DNA of 43,731 nucleotides from an uncultured Eubacteriales bacterium (GCA_949296115.1 CASFNR010000024.1:1-43731); one strand, 5' to 3'; shown: positions 15,157-26,320, counted from the stretch's first letter. Numbers and translations: made by a program. The notes: generated by a model not told the origin, from the letters alone.

Positions 15157-17487
15157 ATGGAGCGGAAGAGACGGGACTATGACCGCCTGCGGCTGAACAG
15201 CGGGCAGCACAAACGGATTATGCTGGTGATGCTGGTCATGGGACTTCTGACGGTGGTGCCCATGGCGCTGCGGCTGTACCAGCTGATGATTGAGGAATAT
15301 GACTACTATGCCGATCTGGCGCTGCGCAACCAGACCCGCACCACCACCGTAACCGCCCACCGGGGGGACATTCTGGACTGCAATATGAATATTCTGGCCA
15401 CCTCTGTGAGTGTGGAGAATGTGTACCTGGACCCCCACGAGCTGAAGCAGTCCAAGGCGGACATTGACGAACTGTCCCAGGCGCTGGGGGAACTGCTGGG
15501 AAAAGACCCGGCGTGGATTGCCCAGCAGGCGGTGGACTACAAGCAGCGCTACAAGCAGATCGGCAGCCGGGTGGACGAGGAAACCGCAGGAAAAATCCGG
15601 CAGTACATCAATGAACATGACATCTCCGGGGTGCACCTGGAGCCTACCTCCCAGCGGGTCTATCCCTTCGGCACTCTGGCGTCCCAGGTGATCGGCTTTA
15701 CCAATGCTTCCAATGAAGGCTCCGAGGGGGTGGAGGCGGCATACGACAGCTACCTCTCCGGCAGCACCGGGAAAGTCATCACCACCAAGGGCAACAACGA
15801 GATGGATATGCCCTTTTCCTATGAGAACTACCTGTCCTCCCGGCAGGGCAGCACGGTGATCCTGACCCTGGATACCACCGTCCAGGCCTGCCTGGAGAAG
15901 GAGATGGCGGCGGCCATGGAGCGCTATGATGTGCAAAACGGCGCCTTCGGCCTGGTGATGAACGCCAAAACCGGGGAAATTCTGGCCATGGCGACCCTGG
16001 GGGGCTACGACCCCAATAACTACCTGGAACTGACCGACCCGGAAGCCATTGCCCAGGTGGAGCAGCTGGAAGCGGCGTATCTGGCCCTGCCGGAGGGCAG
16101 CGAGGAATACCAGGCGGCGAAGGATGCCTATACCCAGGCTCTGTCTGCCGCCCGGCTGAAGCAGTGGCGCAACCGGGTGCTCTCCGATGGCTATGAGCCG
16201 GGGTCCACCTTCAAGGTGCTGACCATGTCGGCGGCGCTGGACTGCGGCGCCATCGACCTGAATACCTCCTTTTTCTGCTCCGGTGCGGAGCAGATTCCCG
16301 GCCGGTCCCAGCTGCTGCACTGCTGGCGCTCCCAGGGGCACGGGTCGGAAACCACGGCCCAGGCCCTGCAGAATTCCTGCAACATCGCCTTTGCCCATAT
16401 TGCCCTGAAGCTGGGCGGGGAGCGATTTTATGAATACATCGAGAAATTCGGCATTTTGGAGAAAACCGGCATCGACCTGGCGGGGGAGAGCAAGGGCGTA
16501 TTCTTTGACAAAGCTCTGATTACCAACACCGAAAAGTGGGGCACCGCTTCCCTGACCTCCGGCTCTTTCGGCCAGACCTTCAAGATCACGCCCCTGCAGT
16601 TGGTGCGGGCCATTGCGTCGGTGGTCAACGGGGGAAATCTGCTGGAACCGTACATTGTCTCGGAGATTGTGGATGCGGAGGGCAACACCATCCTGAAAGC
16701 GGAGCCCACCGTGGTCCGGCAGACCATCAGCAAGGAAACCTCGGACACCATGCGCACCCTGATTGAGTCGGTGGTCACCGACGGAACGGCGAAGAATGCC
16801 CAGGTGGCGGGATTCTCCATCGGAGGGAAAACCGGCACCAGCGAAAAGATCGACGTGTTCGACGAGAACGGCCAGCGGGTTCAGGACAAGATCGTTTCCT
16901 TTGTGGGCATTGCCCCGATGAACGACCCGGAGTACATTGTGCTGGTTGCCCTGGACACCCCCTCCCGGGAGACGGGAATTTACATCTCCGGCGGCGTCAT
17001 GGCGGCGCCCACTGTGGGAGCGGTGATGGCGGATATTTTGCCCTACCTGGGGGTGGAGCGGAACTACGCAGAAACTGACCCCGCCGGGCAGGAATTGGTC
17101 CTGGAAGATTTGTCGGGCTTGACAGCAGCGGAAGCGCAGAGTAAACTAAAAAAATTAAACCTGACCGGAAAGTTTTCCGGAACCGGCGAAACCGTGACCG
17201 GTCAGATTCCGGCGGCAGGGCAGACCATACCCGGGGGCAGCGAGGTGCTGCTCTACCTGGGGGAAACCCCGGAGCGGACAATGGTGACGGTCCCGGACTT
17301 TACCGGAATGAACCGGCAGCAGGCATCGGATGCCGCGGGAAAACTGGGGCTGTATATCCTGGTCACGGGAAACACCGAGGTTTCTGCCCAGGTGACCGTG
17401 ACGGCCCAGAACATTCCAAAGGATACCCAGGTGGAGGCGGGCACCACCATCACCCTGGAATTTGCAGATACCACCGCCCGGGACTGA
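15157..17487 (+). CDS. spoVD: Class B penicillin-binding protein with PASTA domains (SpoVD/FtsI type)
   Basis: This 776-residue transpeptidase cross-links peptidoglycan at the septum or spore cortex together with an FtsW/SpoVE glycosyltransferase. After a single N-terminal membrane anchor come the PBP dimerisation domain (RTTTVTAHRGDILD) and the transpeptidase domain with the active-site S350-TFK, S407-CN and K558-TG motifs. Two PASTA domains fill the last 130 residues. PASTA domains and the single PBP in the cluster point to SpoVD rather than a plain FtsI, but a role in vegetative division cannot be excluded. AAGGAGG fixes the start at 15157. Confidence 0.9.
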   Translation: MERKRRDYDRLRLNSGQHKRIMLVMLVMGLLTVVPMALRLYQLMIEEYDYYADLALRNQTRTTTVTAHRGDILDCNMNILATSVSVENVYLDPHELKQSKADIDELSQALGELLGKDPAWIAQQAVDYKQRYKQIGSRVDEETAGKIRQYINEHDISGVHLEPTSQRVYPFGTLASQVIGFTNASNEGSEGVEAAYDSYLSGSTGKVITTKGNNEMDMPFSYENYLSSRQGSTVILTLDTTVQACLEKEMAAAMERYDVQNGAFGLVMNAKTGEILAMATLGGYDPNNYLELTDPEAIAQVEQLEAAYLALPEGSEEYQAAKDAYTQALSAARLKQWRNRVLSDGYEPGSTFKVLTMSAALDCGAIDLNTSFFCSGAEQIPGRSQLLHCWRSQGHGSETTAQALQNSCNIAFAHIALKLGGERFYEYIEKFGILEKTGIDLAGESKGVFFDKALITNTEKWGTASLTSGSFGQTFKITPLQLVRAIASVVNGGNLLEPYIVSEIVDAEGNTILKAEPTVVRQTISKETSDTMRTLIESVVTDGTAKNAQVAGFSIGGKTGTSEKIDVFDENGQRVQDKIVSFVGIAPMNDPEYIVLVALDTPSRETGIYISGGVMAAPTVGAVMADILPYLGVERNYAETDPAGQELVLEDLSGLTAAEAQSKLKKLNLTGKFSGTGETVTGQIPAAGQTIPGGSEVLLYLGETPERTMVTVPDFTGMNRQQASDAAGKLGLYILVTGNTEVSAQVTVTAQNIPKDTQVEAGTTITLEFADTTARD

Positions 17488-17509
17488 GGGCATAAGGAGG
17501 AAAATCAAG

Positions 17510-18961
17510 ATGAAACTGAAGCAGTTGCTTGCGGAGGTGCCGGTGCTGGAAAGCACCGCAGACCCGGAACTGGAAATTTCAGCCGTTTGCTATGACTCCC
17601 GGAAGGTTACGCCGGGGAGCCTGTTCGTGGCGGTGTCGGGGTTTGCCGCCGACGGCAACCGGTTTATCCCCATGGCCTTGGAGAAAGGGGCTGCGGCGGT
17701 GGTCACGGCAAAGAAGCCGGAGGGGGACATTCCCCATGTGCTGGTTTCCTCCGACCGGCTGGCCCTGGCCCTGCTGGGCTGCAATTTCTATGGGAACCCC
17801 GCCCGGGAGATGACCATCATCGGCGTCACCGGTACCAATGGCAAAACCTCCAGCACCCTGCTTCTCAAGCAGGTGCTGGAAACCTGCCTGGGGGCCAAGG
17901 TGGGACTGATCGGCACCATGGCGAACCTCATCGGGGACGAGGAAATTCCAACAGAACGTACCACTCCGGAGAGCCTGGAACTGCAGGCCCTGTTCGCACG
18001 GATGCGGGACGCAGGCTGTACCCATGTGGTGATGGAGGTTTCCAGCCATGCGGTGGTGCTGGAGCGAATCGGAGGCATTACCTTCGATGTGGCAGCCTTC
18101 ACCAATCTGACGGAGGACCATCTGGATTTCCATAAGACTATGGACGCCTACTGCGATGCCAAGGCGGAGTTGTTCCGCCGATGCCGCCGGGCGGTAATCA
18201 ATGTGGATGACGACTATTCCGGCAGAATGCTGGCGGCAGCAAACTGCCCGGTGCTGACCACCGGTATCTCCTATTCTGCAGATCTGTCGGCCCGGGAATT
18301 GGACCTTCATGCCGAGGGAGTCCATTTCACCGCCGTCTGCGGGGAGGAGACTGCGGCGGTTTCTCTGGGTATCCCCGGCCGGTTCACCGTGTACAACGCC
18401 TTGACGGCCCTGGGCTGTGCCCTGGAGCTGGGAATTCCGCTGGAGAAATGCGCTGCCGCCCTGGCCCAGGCCCACGGGGTGAAGGGACGGGTGGAGGTGG
18501 TGCCCACCCCGGGGATGCCCTACAGCGTCCTGATCGACTATGCCCATACCCCCGACGGCCTGGAAAATGTGCTGACGGCGGTGAGGGATTTCTGCCGGGG
18601 GCGGGTGATTGCGGTGTTCGGCTGCGGCGGCGATCGGGACCCCCTGAAGCGGCCCATCATGGGACGCATCGGCGTCCGGCTGGCGGACATTGCCATCATT
18701 ACATCGGACAATCCCCGGACGGAGGACCCCATGGCCATTATTTCGGACATTCTGGAAGGGGTAAAACAGGAAAACGGGGAATATATTGTGATAGAAGACC
18801 GGAGAAAAGCCATCAGATATGCTATGGACATTGGGCAAAAAGATGATATAATTGTACTTGCCGGAAAAGGACACGAAACCTACCAGGACATCGGGGGAAA
18901 GAAGTACCATCTGGATGAACGGGAAGAGGTTGCGGCCCATCTGGCGGAATTGAGGAATTAA
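17510..18961 (+). CDS. murE: UDP-N-acetylmuramoyl-tripeptide synthetase, meso-DAP type
   Basis: MurE adds the third amino acid to UDP-MurNAc-L-Ala-D-Glu in the cytoplasm. The 483-residue protein has the Mur ligase ATP site GVTGTNGKTS, the TTPESLELQ motif, LTEDHLDFH with the carbamylated-lysine region (YCDAKAELF) and the DNPRTEDP motif; DNPR marks enzymes that add meso-diaminopimelate rather than lysine. The start at 17510 follows AAGGAGG; the frame opens earlier, inside the PBP gene. murF begins one base after its stop. Confidence 0.96.
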   Translation: MKLKQLLAEVPVLESTADPELEISAVCYDSRKVTPGSLFVAVSGFAADGNRFIPMALEKGAAAVVTAKKPEGDIPHVLVSSDRLALALLGCNFYGNPAREMTIIGVTGTNGKTSSTLLLKQVLETCLGAKVGLIGTMANLIGDEEIPTERTTPESLELQALFARMRDAGCTHVVMEVSSHAVVLERIGGITFDVAAFTNLTEDHLDFHKTMDAYCDAKAELFRRCRRAVINVDDDYSGRMLAAANCPVLTTGISYSADLSARELDLHAEGVHFTAVCGEETAAVSLGIPGRFTVYNALTALGCALELGIPLEKCAAALAQAHGVKGRVEVVPTPGMPYSVLIDYAHTPDGLENVLTAVRDFCRGRVIAVFGCGGDRDPLKRPIMGRIGVRLADIAIITSDNPRTEDPMAIISDILEGVKQENGEYIVIEDRRKAIRYAMDIGQKDDIIVLAGKGHETYQDIGGKKYHLDEREEVAAHLAELRN

Positions 18962-18962
18962 C

Positions 18963-20321
18963 ATGGCAAAGATTACCCTGCGTCAGGCTGCCGAATGGTG
19001 CGGCGGCAAGGTGGAAGAACAATATGCGGACGTGGAATTTCTGGGGGCGGGCAACGATACCCGGACAATCCAGCCCGGCCAGCTGTTTGTGGTGCTCCAG
19101 GGCGCCCGGGATGGGCATAACTTCATCCCTGCCGCTATGGACAAGGGCGCTGCAGCGGTGCTGTGCAGCCGAAAGGTCGGTGACTACCCTGCCATATATG
19201 TGGAGGACCCCCGCAAAGCCCTGGGAGACATTGCCCGGGCGGAACTGGAGCGCATCGGCGCCAAGGTGGTGGCGGTTACCGGCTCCGTGGGCAAGAGCAC
19301 CACGAAGGAAATGATTGCCACGGTGCTTGCCAGCACCTACCGGGTGGCAAAGACCCCGGCCAATCACAACAACGACATCGGGATGCCCATGGCCATCCTG
19401 GAAATGCCCATCGACACGGAGGTGGCGGTGCTGGAAATGGGGATGAACCATTTCCGGGAAATTGCCTACCTTTCCGACATTGCCCATCCGGATGTGGCGG
19501 TGATTGTGAACATCGGCACCAGCCACATCGAGTTCCTGGGAACCCAGGAGGGAATTCGCAAGGCCAAGCTGGAAATCACCGAGGGGATGGACGCCCGGGG
19601 AATGCTGCTGCTTAATGGCGACGATACGCTGCTGCGCTACCTGGATCAGAAGCCGCCCCAGCGGATTACTTATTTTGGACTGTCCGAGGGCTGCGACCTT
19701 CAGGGATTTGACGCCCGGCAGGAAGGGGAGCGGCTCCGCTTCCGGGCAGAAGCGGGCAAGCTGTCACTGTCCGTGGAGATGGAGCTGGAAGGGCTGCACT
19801 ATGTTACCGACGCCCTGGCGGCGGTGGCGGTTGGCCTGAAGCTGGGCGTTCCCTCAGAACGGATTTCCCAGAGCCTGGCGGGTTTCCGGAATCTGGCCGG
19901 CCGGCAGGAGATTTTCCAGGCCAAAGGCTGCACCATCATCAAGGACTGCTACAACGCCGGACCGGAGTCCATGGCGGCGGCCCTGGGGGTGCTGGGCAAC
20001 CGGCCGGGCCGTCACATTGCCGTGCTGGGAGATATGCTGGAACTGGGGGACTGCGCTCAGGCGGAGCACTATAAAATCGGGCGGATTGCGGCGGAGAAGG
20101 CAGATCTGGTGTTCGCTTACGGCCCCCATGCCAAGCGGGTCATCGACGGCACCATCACCGGGGGGATGCCGGTGAACAAGGGCCGGGCTTACCTGGACCA
20201 GGAAGAACTGGCGGCAGCGCTGAAGGCGGCGGTGAAGCCCGGTGATGTGATTCTGTTCAAGGCCAGCCGGGGGATGCATCTGGAAATTGCCCTGGAGGCG
20301 TTCCTGAAGGAAGAGACATAA
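18963..20321 (+). CDS. murF: UDP-N-acetylmuramoyl-tripeptide--D-alanyl-D-alanine ligase
   Basis: MurF completes the UDP-MurNAc-pentapeptide by adding D-Ala-D-Ala. The 452-residue protein shows the ATP site VTGSVGKSTTKE, the TPANHNNDIGMP motif, LEMGMNHFREI, NIGTSHIEFLG and the C-terminal IKDCYNAGPESM signature. It is one base from the end of murE with GAGG just before the ATG, so coupled translation is likely. Confidence 0.96.
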   Translation: MAKITLRQAAEWCGGKVEEQYADVEFLGAGNDTRTIQPGQLFVVLQGARDGHNFIPAAMDKGAAAVLCSRKVGDYPAIYVEDPRKALGDIARAELERIGAKVVAVTGSVGKSTTKEMIATVLASTYRVAKTPANHNNDIGMPMAILEMPIDTEVAVLEMGMNHFREIAYLSDIAHPDVAVIVNIGTSHIEFLGTQEGIRKAKLEITEGMDARGMLLLNGDDTLLRYLDQKPPQRITYFGLSEGCDLQGFDARQEGERLRFRAEAGKLSLSVEMELEGLHYVTDALAAVAVGLKLGVPSERISQSLAGFRNLAGRQEIFQAKGCTIIKDCYNAGPESMAAALGVLGNRPGRHIAVLGDMLELGDCAQAEHYKIGRIAAEKADLVFAYGPHAKRVIDGTITGGMPVNKGRAYLDQEELAAALKAAVKPGDVILFKASRGMHLEIALEAFLKEET

Positions 20322-20334
20322 CGGAGGAATACCT

Positions 20335-21312
20335 ATGATGAGAATTCTATTGACGGGGGTGGTGGGCTTTGTCCTCTCCGGCGGACTGGGCTACTTGCTG
20401 CTGCCGGTGCTGCGGGCCCTGAAGGCGGGGCAGTCCATCCGGGAAATCGGCCCGACCTGGCACAACTATAAGTCCGGCACCCCTATGATGGGCGGGCTGA
20501 TGTTTATTTTCGCCGCCATCATCTGCCTGCTGATGAACCTGCCGGGCATGACGGACTATACCGTGTTCTATGTGCTGATTCTGGCGCTGTGCTACGGCTT
20601 CGTCGGATTCCTGGATGACTTTACCAAGGTGAAATACAAGCGGAACCTGGGTCTGACATCCTTGCAGAAGGCGCTGCTTCAGATGGCGGTGTCAGCGGTG
20701 TTCCTGTACGTCATGTACCGCAGCGGCAGCATGAACACCCATCTGTACGTTCCGTTCTTCAACGTAAGCTTTGACCTGCACCCCATTGTGTACATTTTCT
20801 TTGCCATGTTTGTGATGGTTGGCTGCGTCAACTCGGTGAACCTCACCGACGGCGTGGACGGCCTGTCCAGCTCCGTGACCCTGCCGGTTCTGGTGTTCTT
20901 CACCGCTGCCGCCATAGCGCTGGGGAAGTGGGACTTGGCCCTACTGCCTGCCTCCCTGGTGGGCGGACTGATCGCCTACCTGTTTTACAACTGGCACCCG
21001 GCCAAGGTGTTCATGGGTGATACCGGTTCGCTGTTTCTGGGCGGAATTGTCTGCGCATTGGCCTTTGCCCTGGAGATGCCCCTGATTCTGATTCTGGTGG
21101 GGTTTGTGTATATCTGCGAAACCATGTCGGACATTCTGCAGATTTCCTACTTTAAGCTGACCCACGGCAAGCGCTTGTTCAAAATGGCACCGATTCATCA
21201 CCATTTTGAGATGTGCGGATGGAAAGAAGAAAAAATTGTTTTGACTTTTGCCGCAATTTCTGCCATTATGTGTCTATTGGCATGGGTGGGAATTTCCGGC
21301 CTGGTGAATTGA
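20335..21312 (+). CDS. mraY: Phospho-N-acetylmuramoyl-pentapeptide transferase
   Basis: MraY transfers phospho-MurNAc-pentapeptide to undecaprenyl phosphate, making lipid I at the inner face of the membrane. The 325-residue protein has about ten helices with the catalytic motifs GFLDDFTK, NLTDGVDGL, FMGDTGSLFLGG and the HHHFE loop (IHHHFEMCG). GGAGG precedes two consecutive ATG codons; either could be used. The usual next gene, murD, is missing and ftsW follows instead. Confidence 0.97.
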   Translation: MMRILLTGVVGFVLSGGLGYLLLPVLRALKAGQSIREIGPTWHNYKSGTPMMGGLMFIFAAIICLLMNLPGMTDYTVFYVLILALCYGFVGFLDDFTKVKYKRNLGLTSLQKALLQMAVSAVFLYVMYRSGSMNTHLYVPFFNVSFDLHPIVYIFFAMFVMVGCVNSVNLTDGVDGLSSSVTLPVLVFFTAAAIALGKWDLALLPASLVGGLIAYLFYNWHPAKVFMGDTGSLFLGGIVCALAFALEMPLILILVGFVYICETMSDILQISYFKLTHGKRLFKMAPIHHHFEMCGWKEEKIVLTFAAISAIMCLLAWVGISGLVN

Positions 21313-21350
21313 ACCGATCCTGACGGCCATTGCCGGGAAAGGAGCTTCTT

Positions 21351-22520
21351 ATGGCAGCGGAGGGGACACTCCATGCCAAAGAGGAACGCCGCCTGAATCT
21401 TCAGGCGGGGGAACGGGTGGACTATCCCTTCTTATTTTTGATTCTGCTGCTGCTCACGGTGGGACTGGCGATGCTCTATTCCGCCAGCTACGCCCAGAGC
21501 CAGTATGACACCAGTTACACCATTTCCACGAAATATCTGCAGAAGCAGGCGGTGTGCGCCGCCATCGGGCTGGCAGCCATGTATGCCTTCAGCCGGATTC
21601 CTGCAGCTTTCTGGTACCGTCTGGCCTGGCCGGTATACGCACTGAGCATTGTGCTGCTGCTGTCGGTGCTGGTGATTGGCGAGGAGGTCAACGGGGCCCG
21701 GCGGTGGATCAATCTGGCGGGAATTCAGTTTCAGCCCTCGGAAATCGCCAAGTTTACCATGATTGTGCTCTTTGCCCGGCTGACCCGGGGCTTTGGACAG
21801 CGGGCGAAGGACTTCCGGTTCGGGGTGCTGGGGTTCGGCATGGCCTTGATGGGCATTCTGGTGCCCCTGGCCCTGGAGAAGCACCTGAGTGCCATCATGC
21901 TCATGGGCATGGTGGCGGTGGTGATGATGTTTGTCGCCGGGACCAGCCCCAAGTGGCTTCTGGCAGGAGCCGCCGGTGCGGCGGTATTCGTCCTGATTTA
22001 CATTACCCTGATGGGATATGCCGGAGACCGGGTCAGCGCCTGGCTCCACCCGGAGCAGGACCCGGGGGATACCGGCTATCAGATTTTGCAGTCTTTGTAT
22101 GCCATCGGCTCCGGCGGCTTGTTTGGCCTGGGCTATGGCAAATCCCGGCAGAAGTATCTGTATCTGCCCTTTCAGTACAACGATTATATCTTCGCCATTT
22201 GCTGCGAAGAGCTGGGACTGGTGGGGGCGCTGGCCATTGCGGCGCTGTTCGCCGCCGCCATTATCCGGGGATACTGGATCGCCCTGCGGGCCCGGGATCG
22301 TTTTTCCACGGTGCTGGCAGCGGGCCTGGTTTCCCTGATTGCGGTCCAGACCATTCTGAATTTTTGCGTTGTCACGAATCTGCTTCCCTCCACCGGCATT
22401 GCCCTGCCGTTTTTCTCCTACGGCGGCACGGCTCTGGCGGTGAATCTGGGGGAAATGGGAGTCGTTTTGAGTATATCCAGACATAGAAACCAGAGAAAAA
22501 TCCAGGAGGAAATCCGATGA
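21351..22520 (+). CDS. ftsW: FtsW/SpoVE-type peptidoglycan glycosyltransferase
   Basis: This SEDS-family polymerase builds glycan strands from lipid II with its partner class B PBP, here probably the PBP encoded 4 kb upstream. The 389-residue protein has ten helices. ARRWINLAGIQFQPSEIAK and the loop YLPFQYNDYIFAICCEELG are family hallmarks; the Asp of NDYIF corresponds to the catalytic Asp. AAAGGAG precedes the ATG at 21351. Its stop overlaps the murG start (ATGA). In a cluster with a SpoVD-like PBP it could act as SpoVE. Confidence 0.93.
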   Translation: MAAEGTLHAKEERRLNLQAGERVDYPFLFLILLLLTVGLAMLYSASYAQSQYDTSYTISTKYLQKQAVCAAIGLAAMYAFSRIPAAFWYRLAWPVYALSIVLLLSVLVIGEEVNGARRWINLAGIQFQPSEIAKFTMIVLFARLTRGFGQRAKDFRFGVLGFGMALMGILVPLALEKHLSAIMLMGMVAVVMMFVAGTSPKWLLAGAAGAAVFVLIYITLMGYAGDRVSAWLHPEQDPGDTGYQILQSLYAIGSGGLFGLGYGKSRQKYLYLPFQYNDYIFAICCEELGLVGALAIAALFAAAIIRGYWIALRARDRFSTVLAAGLVSLIAVQTILNFCVVTNLLPSTGIALPFFSYGGTALAVNLGEMGVVLSISRHRNQRKIQEEIR

Positions 22521-23638
22521 ATCTTATTTTTACCTGTGGCGGCACCGCCGGACATATAAACCCCGCCATTGCGGTGGCCAACCTGATCCGGGAGCGGCAT
22601 CCGGACTGCCGGATTCTCTTTATCGGCGCCCAGGGACATATGGAGGAGAAACTGGTGCCCCAGGCGGGCTATGAGGTGCGCTGTCTGCCCGGTTCCGGCT
22701 TGAGCCGGGGGAAAAATCTGGCTGCGGTGAAGAAGAACGTCCATGCGGTGAAGTGCGTGCTGAATGCGGTAAAGCGCTGCAAGGAAATTTTTCGGGAATT
22801 TCAGCCCGATGCTGTGATCGGCACCGGCGGATATGCCAGTTTCCCGGCGCTGTATGCCGCCCAGTCCATGGGGATTCCAACCTGTGTTCACGAGAGCAAT
22901 GCAGTGCCCGGGGTGACCACCAAGCTGGTGGCGAAGAAAGCCTCCCGGGTGTTGGTGGCCTTTGAGGAAAGCGTTCAGTATTACCGCCATCCGGAGAAGG
23001 TGGAGGTGGTGGGCATGCCGGTTCGCCGGGAGTTCCTGTTCACCAACCGGGAGGAGGCCCGGAAGGCCCTGGGGCTGGAAGGCCCGGTGGTGGTTTCCGC
23101 CTTCGGCAGCCAGGGAGCAAAGGTCATGAATGAAACGATTGCCGACATGATGGCCCTGGAGCAGAAGGACGGTTTCCCCTTCCATCACATTCACGCCACC
23201 GGCAGCTTCGGCAAGGAATGGATGCCCAAGCGGGTGGAGGACAACGGTGTGGATTACCGGAACTGCCCCCAGCTGGACATCCGGGAGTATATTTACGATA
23301 TGCCGCTGGAGATGGCAGCGGCGGATGTGGTGATCGGGCGGGCCGGTTCTGCCACCTGCAATGAAATTGCGGCGTCGGGAACCCCCTGCATTCTGATTCC
23401 CTCTCCCAACGTGACCAATAACCACCAGGAGAAAAACGCCCGTCTGCTGGAAGCCGGCGGCGGTGCGGTGGTGATGCTGGAGCGGGAATGCAGCCCGGAG
23501 AAGCTCTATGCCCAGGTTCGGGCGCTGCTGGCGGACGAAGCCCGTCGGGAGCAGATGGCGCAGAAGCTGCACAGCATGGTGCGGCTGGATTCTGCACAGC
23601 GAATCTGTGAAATTGTGGAGGAGCTGAGCGCCCGGTAA
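22517..23638 (+). CDS. murG: UDP-N-acetylglucosamine--lipid I GlcNAc transferase
   Basis: MurG makes lipid II by adding GlcNAc to lipid I. The 373-residue GT28 enzyme has the N-terminal glycine loop GGTAGHINPA, GTGGYASFPA, HESNAVPG, the middle SFGSQGAKVMNE loop and RAGSATCNEIAASG for UDP-GlcNAc binding. It overlaps ftsW by four bases and its stop overlaps a possible upstream ATG of divIB by one base. Confidence 0.96.
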   Translation: MNLIFTCGGTAGHINPAIAVANLIRERHPDCRILFIGAQGHMEEKLVPQAGYEVRCLPGSGLSRGKNLAAVKKNVHAVKCVLNAVKRCKEIFREFQPDAVIGTGGYASFPALYAAQSMGIPTCVHESNAVPGVTTKLVAKKASRVLVAFEESVQYYRHPEKVEVVGMPVRREFLFTNREEARKALGLEGPVVVSAFGSQGAKVMNETIADMMALEQKDGFPFHHIHATGSFGKEWMPKRVEDNGVDYRNCPQLDIREYIYDMPLEMAAADVVIGRAGSATCNEIAASGTPCILIPSPNVTNNHQEKNARLLEAGGGAVVMLERECSPEKLYAQVRALLADEARREQMAQKLHSMVRLDSAQRICEIVEELSAR

Positions 23639-23661
23639 TGCCCGACCCCAGGAGGAACAAC

Positions 23662-25020
23662 ATGGATACAACACAAAAGAACCGGGAGCAGTCCCAAGCT
23701 GCCCCCCGGGAGGAAAAACAGCATACACAGGCCCGGCGTCCGGCGCGGGAAACGGAACAGCCCCGTCCCCGCAGACCAAGACCGGAAGCCCAGACGCCCC
23801 GGCGGGAGGGGGGAACCGCCCAGCGAACCCAGAAAGCCCCTGCTGCCGGACAGCCGAAACGGCCGGCGGCAAGGCAAAGTGCCAGGACAAAGGCTCCGGC
23901 TCCCCGGAGGAAACAGAATCCCCTGCAAAAGCTGGGGGGGATTTTCTCGAGGAAGTCCGCCGGAAAGGCCGCCGCCCAAGCAGCGGCAAGACCGTCCTCC
24001 AAAAGCCCTGCCAGACGTCCCCAGCGGCGTCCGGAGGAACCGACGGACCTCTCCACCAAGAAGCGGGCCTATGGGAACAGCAAACCCAAGAAGAAATCCG
24101 CCTTCGCCCAGGCCCGGGACATGGTTGTGTCTGCGGCCCGGAAAGCCACGGCAAAGTCCAGGTCGAAAAGGGGCGGGGGAACCCGCAGCACCCAGCCGGC
24201 TCCCGCCATCATCTACACCCAGCCCAAGGCGTTCAGCCGTACCCGCCTGCTGATCCAGATGCTGACGGTCACGGCGGTAGTGGCTGCCATGATTGCGGGA
24301 TTGTCCGTTTTCTTCAAGGTGGAGTATATCACCGTCACCGGGGCGGAGGTTTACAGCGCCTGGTCGGTGCGGGAAGCCTCCGGCATCCAGGAAGGGGACA
24401 ACCTGCTGACCTTCTCCCACGCCCGGGCGGGCGCCTTGATCAAGGCGAACCTTCCCTATGTGAATACCGTGCGTTTTGGTATAAAATTACCAGATACGGT
24501 CAATATTATCATCGAAGAAGATGCGGTGGTGTATTCCATTGAGGACAGCACCGGAACCTGGTGGCTGATGAACTCTGATGGCCGGGTGGTGGAGCAGACC
24601 AACAAGAGCAAGGCGGCCAACTACACCAAAATTCTGGGAATTACCCTGGAGAATCCTGCCCCGGATAAGCAGGCTGTGGCCACGGAGACGGTCCTGTCCG
24701 CAACCACGGAAACCGGAGAGACCATTCCCATGACCACCACCGGCGCCAAGCGGCTTTCCACCGCCATGGAGATTCTGGAGGCGCTGGAGGCAAACGACAT
24801 TGTGGGCGAGGCGGCCAGCGTGGATGTGAGCCGGCTGGAGGACATCATCGTGTGGTACGGCAGCCGGTATCAGGTGAACCTGGGAGATTCTTCCAATGTG
24901 GATTATAAGATTGCCTGTATGAACGATGTCATTCTCCAGCTCAGTGAATTTGACTCCGGCATTCTGGACGTCAGTTTCACCATCTGGCCGGATCAGGTAA
25001 TTTATACACCCTTTGCCTGA
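23662..25020 (+). CDS. divIB: DivIB/FtsQ-type divisome protein with long basic N-terminal tail
   Basis: The bitopic protein of 452 residues contains a membrane helix near residues 195-215, then a POTRA domain (FFKVEYITVTGAEVYSAWSV...) and a beta domain, the FtsQ/DivIB layout. DivIB stabilises the FtsL-DivIC complex at the septum. The roughly 190-residue cytoplasmic part is disordered, rich in Pro, Arg, Lys, Ala and Gln, and far longer than in Bacillus DivIB (about 30 residues). AGGAGG lies before the ATG at 23662; an earlier in-frame ATG at 23638 overlaps the murG stop but has no good ribosome site. It is followed by a separate ftsZ promoter. Confidence 0.82.
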   Translation: MDTTQKNREQSQAAPREEKQHTQARRPARETEQPRPRRPRPEAQTPRREGGTAQRTQKAPAAGQPKRPAARQSARTKAPAPRRKQNPLQKLGGIFSRKSAGKAAAQAAARPSSKSPARRPQRRPEEPTDLSTKKRAYGNSKPKKKSAFAQARDMVVSAARKATAKSRSKRGGGTRSTQPAPAIIYTQPKAFSRTRLLIQMLTVTAVVAAMIAGLSVFFKVEYITVTGAEVYSAWSVREASGIQEGDNLLTFSHARAGALIKANLPYVNTVRFGIKLPDTVNIIIEEDAVVYSIEDSTGTWWLMNSDGRVVEQTNKSKAANYTKILGITLENPAPDKQAVATETVLSATTETGETIPMTTTGAKRLSTAMEILEALEANDIVGEAASVDVSRLEDIIVWYGSRYQVNLGDSSNVDYKIACMNDVILQLSEFDSGILDVSFTIWPDQVIYTPFA

Positions 25021-25066
25021 GATGTAATAATTCTGTAAATAATTTGCCGAATTCTCAGATTTTCTA

Positions 25067-25095
25067 TTGACCAATTTGAAAATAAAGGATAGAAT
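25067..25095 (+). promoter_or_regulatory. Sigma-A promoter of ftsZ
   Basis: TTGACC (25067-25072), 17 bp and TAGAAT (25090-25095) lie in the 153-bp gap after divIB, giving ftsZ an independent transcript with a leader of about 70 nt. Confidence 0.7.
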
Positions 25096-25173
25096 GTAAA
25101 AAGTATGAGCAGTACTACAAGGCGGAAGCGGCGTTCCCGCGACTGTGAACAGATACATAGGAGGAAGAGTGTT

Positions 25174-26276
<1,103 letters not shown>

Positions 26277-26288
26277 TAAAAGCGATTT

Positions 26289-26320
26289 CATCCCGGCCTA
26301 TCCTGGGCCGGGATGCTTTT
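26289..26320 (+). terminator. Terminator of the dcw cluster after ftsZ
   Basis: A 10-bp stem (CATCCCGGCC / GGCCGGGATG) with a 7-base loop is followed by CTTTT. Confidence 0.85.
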
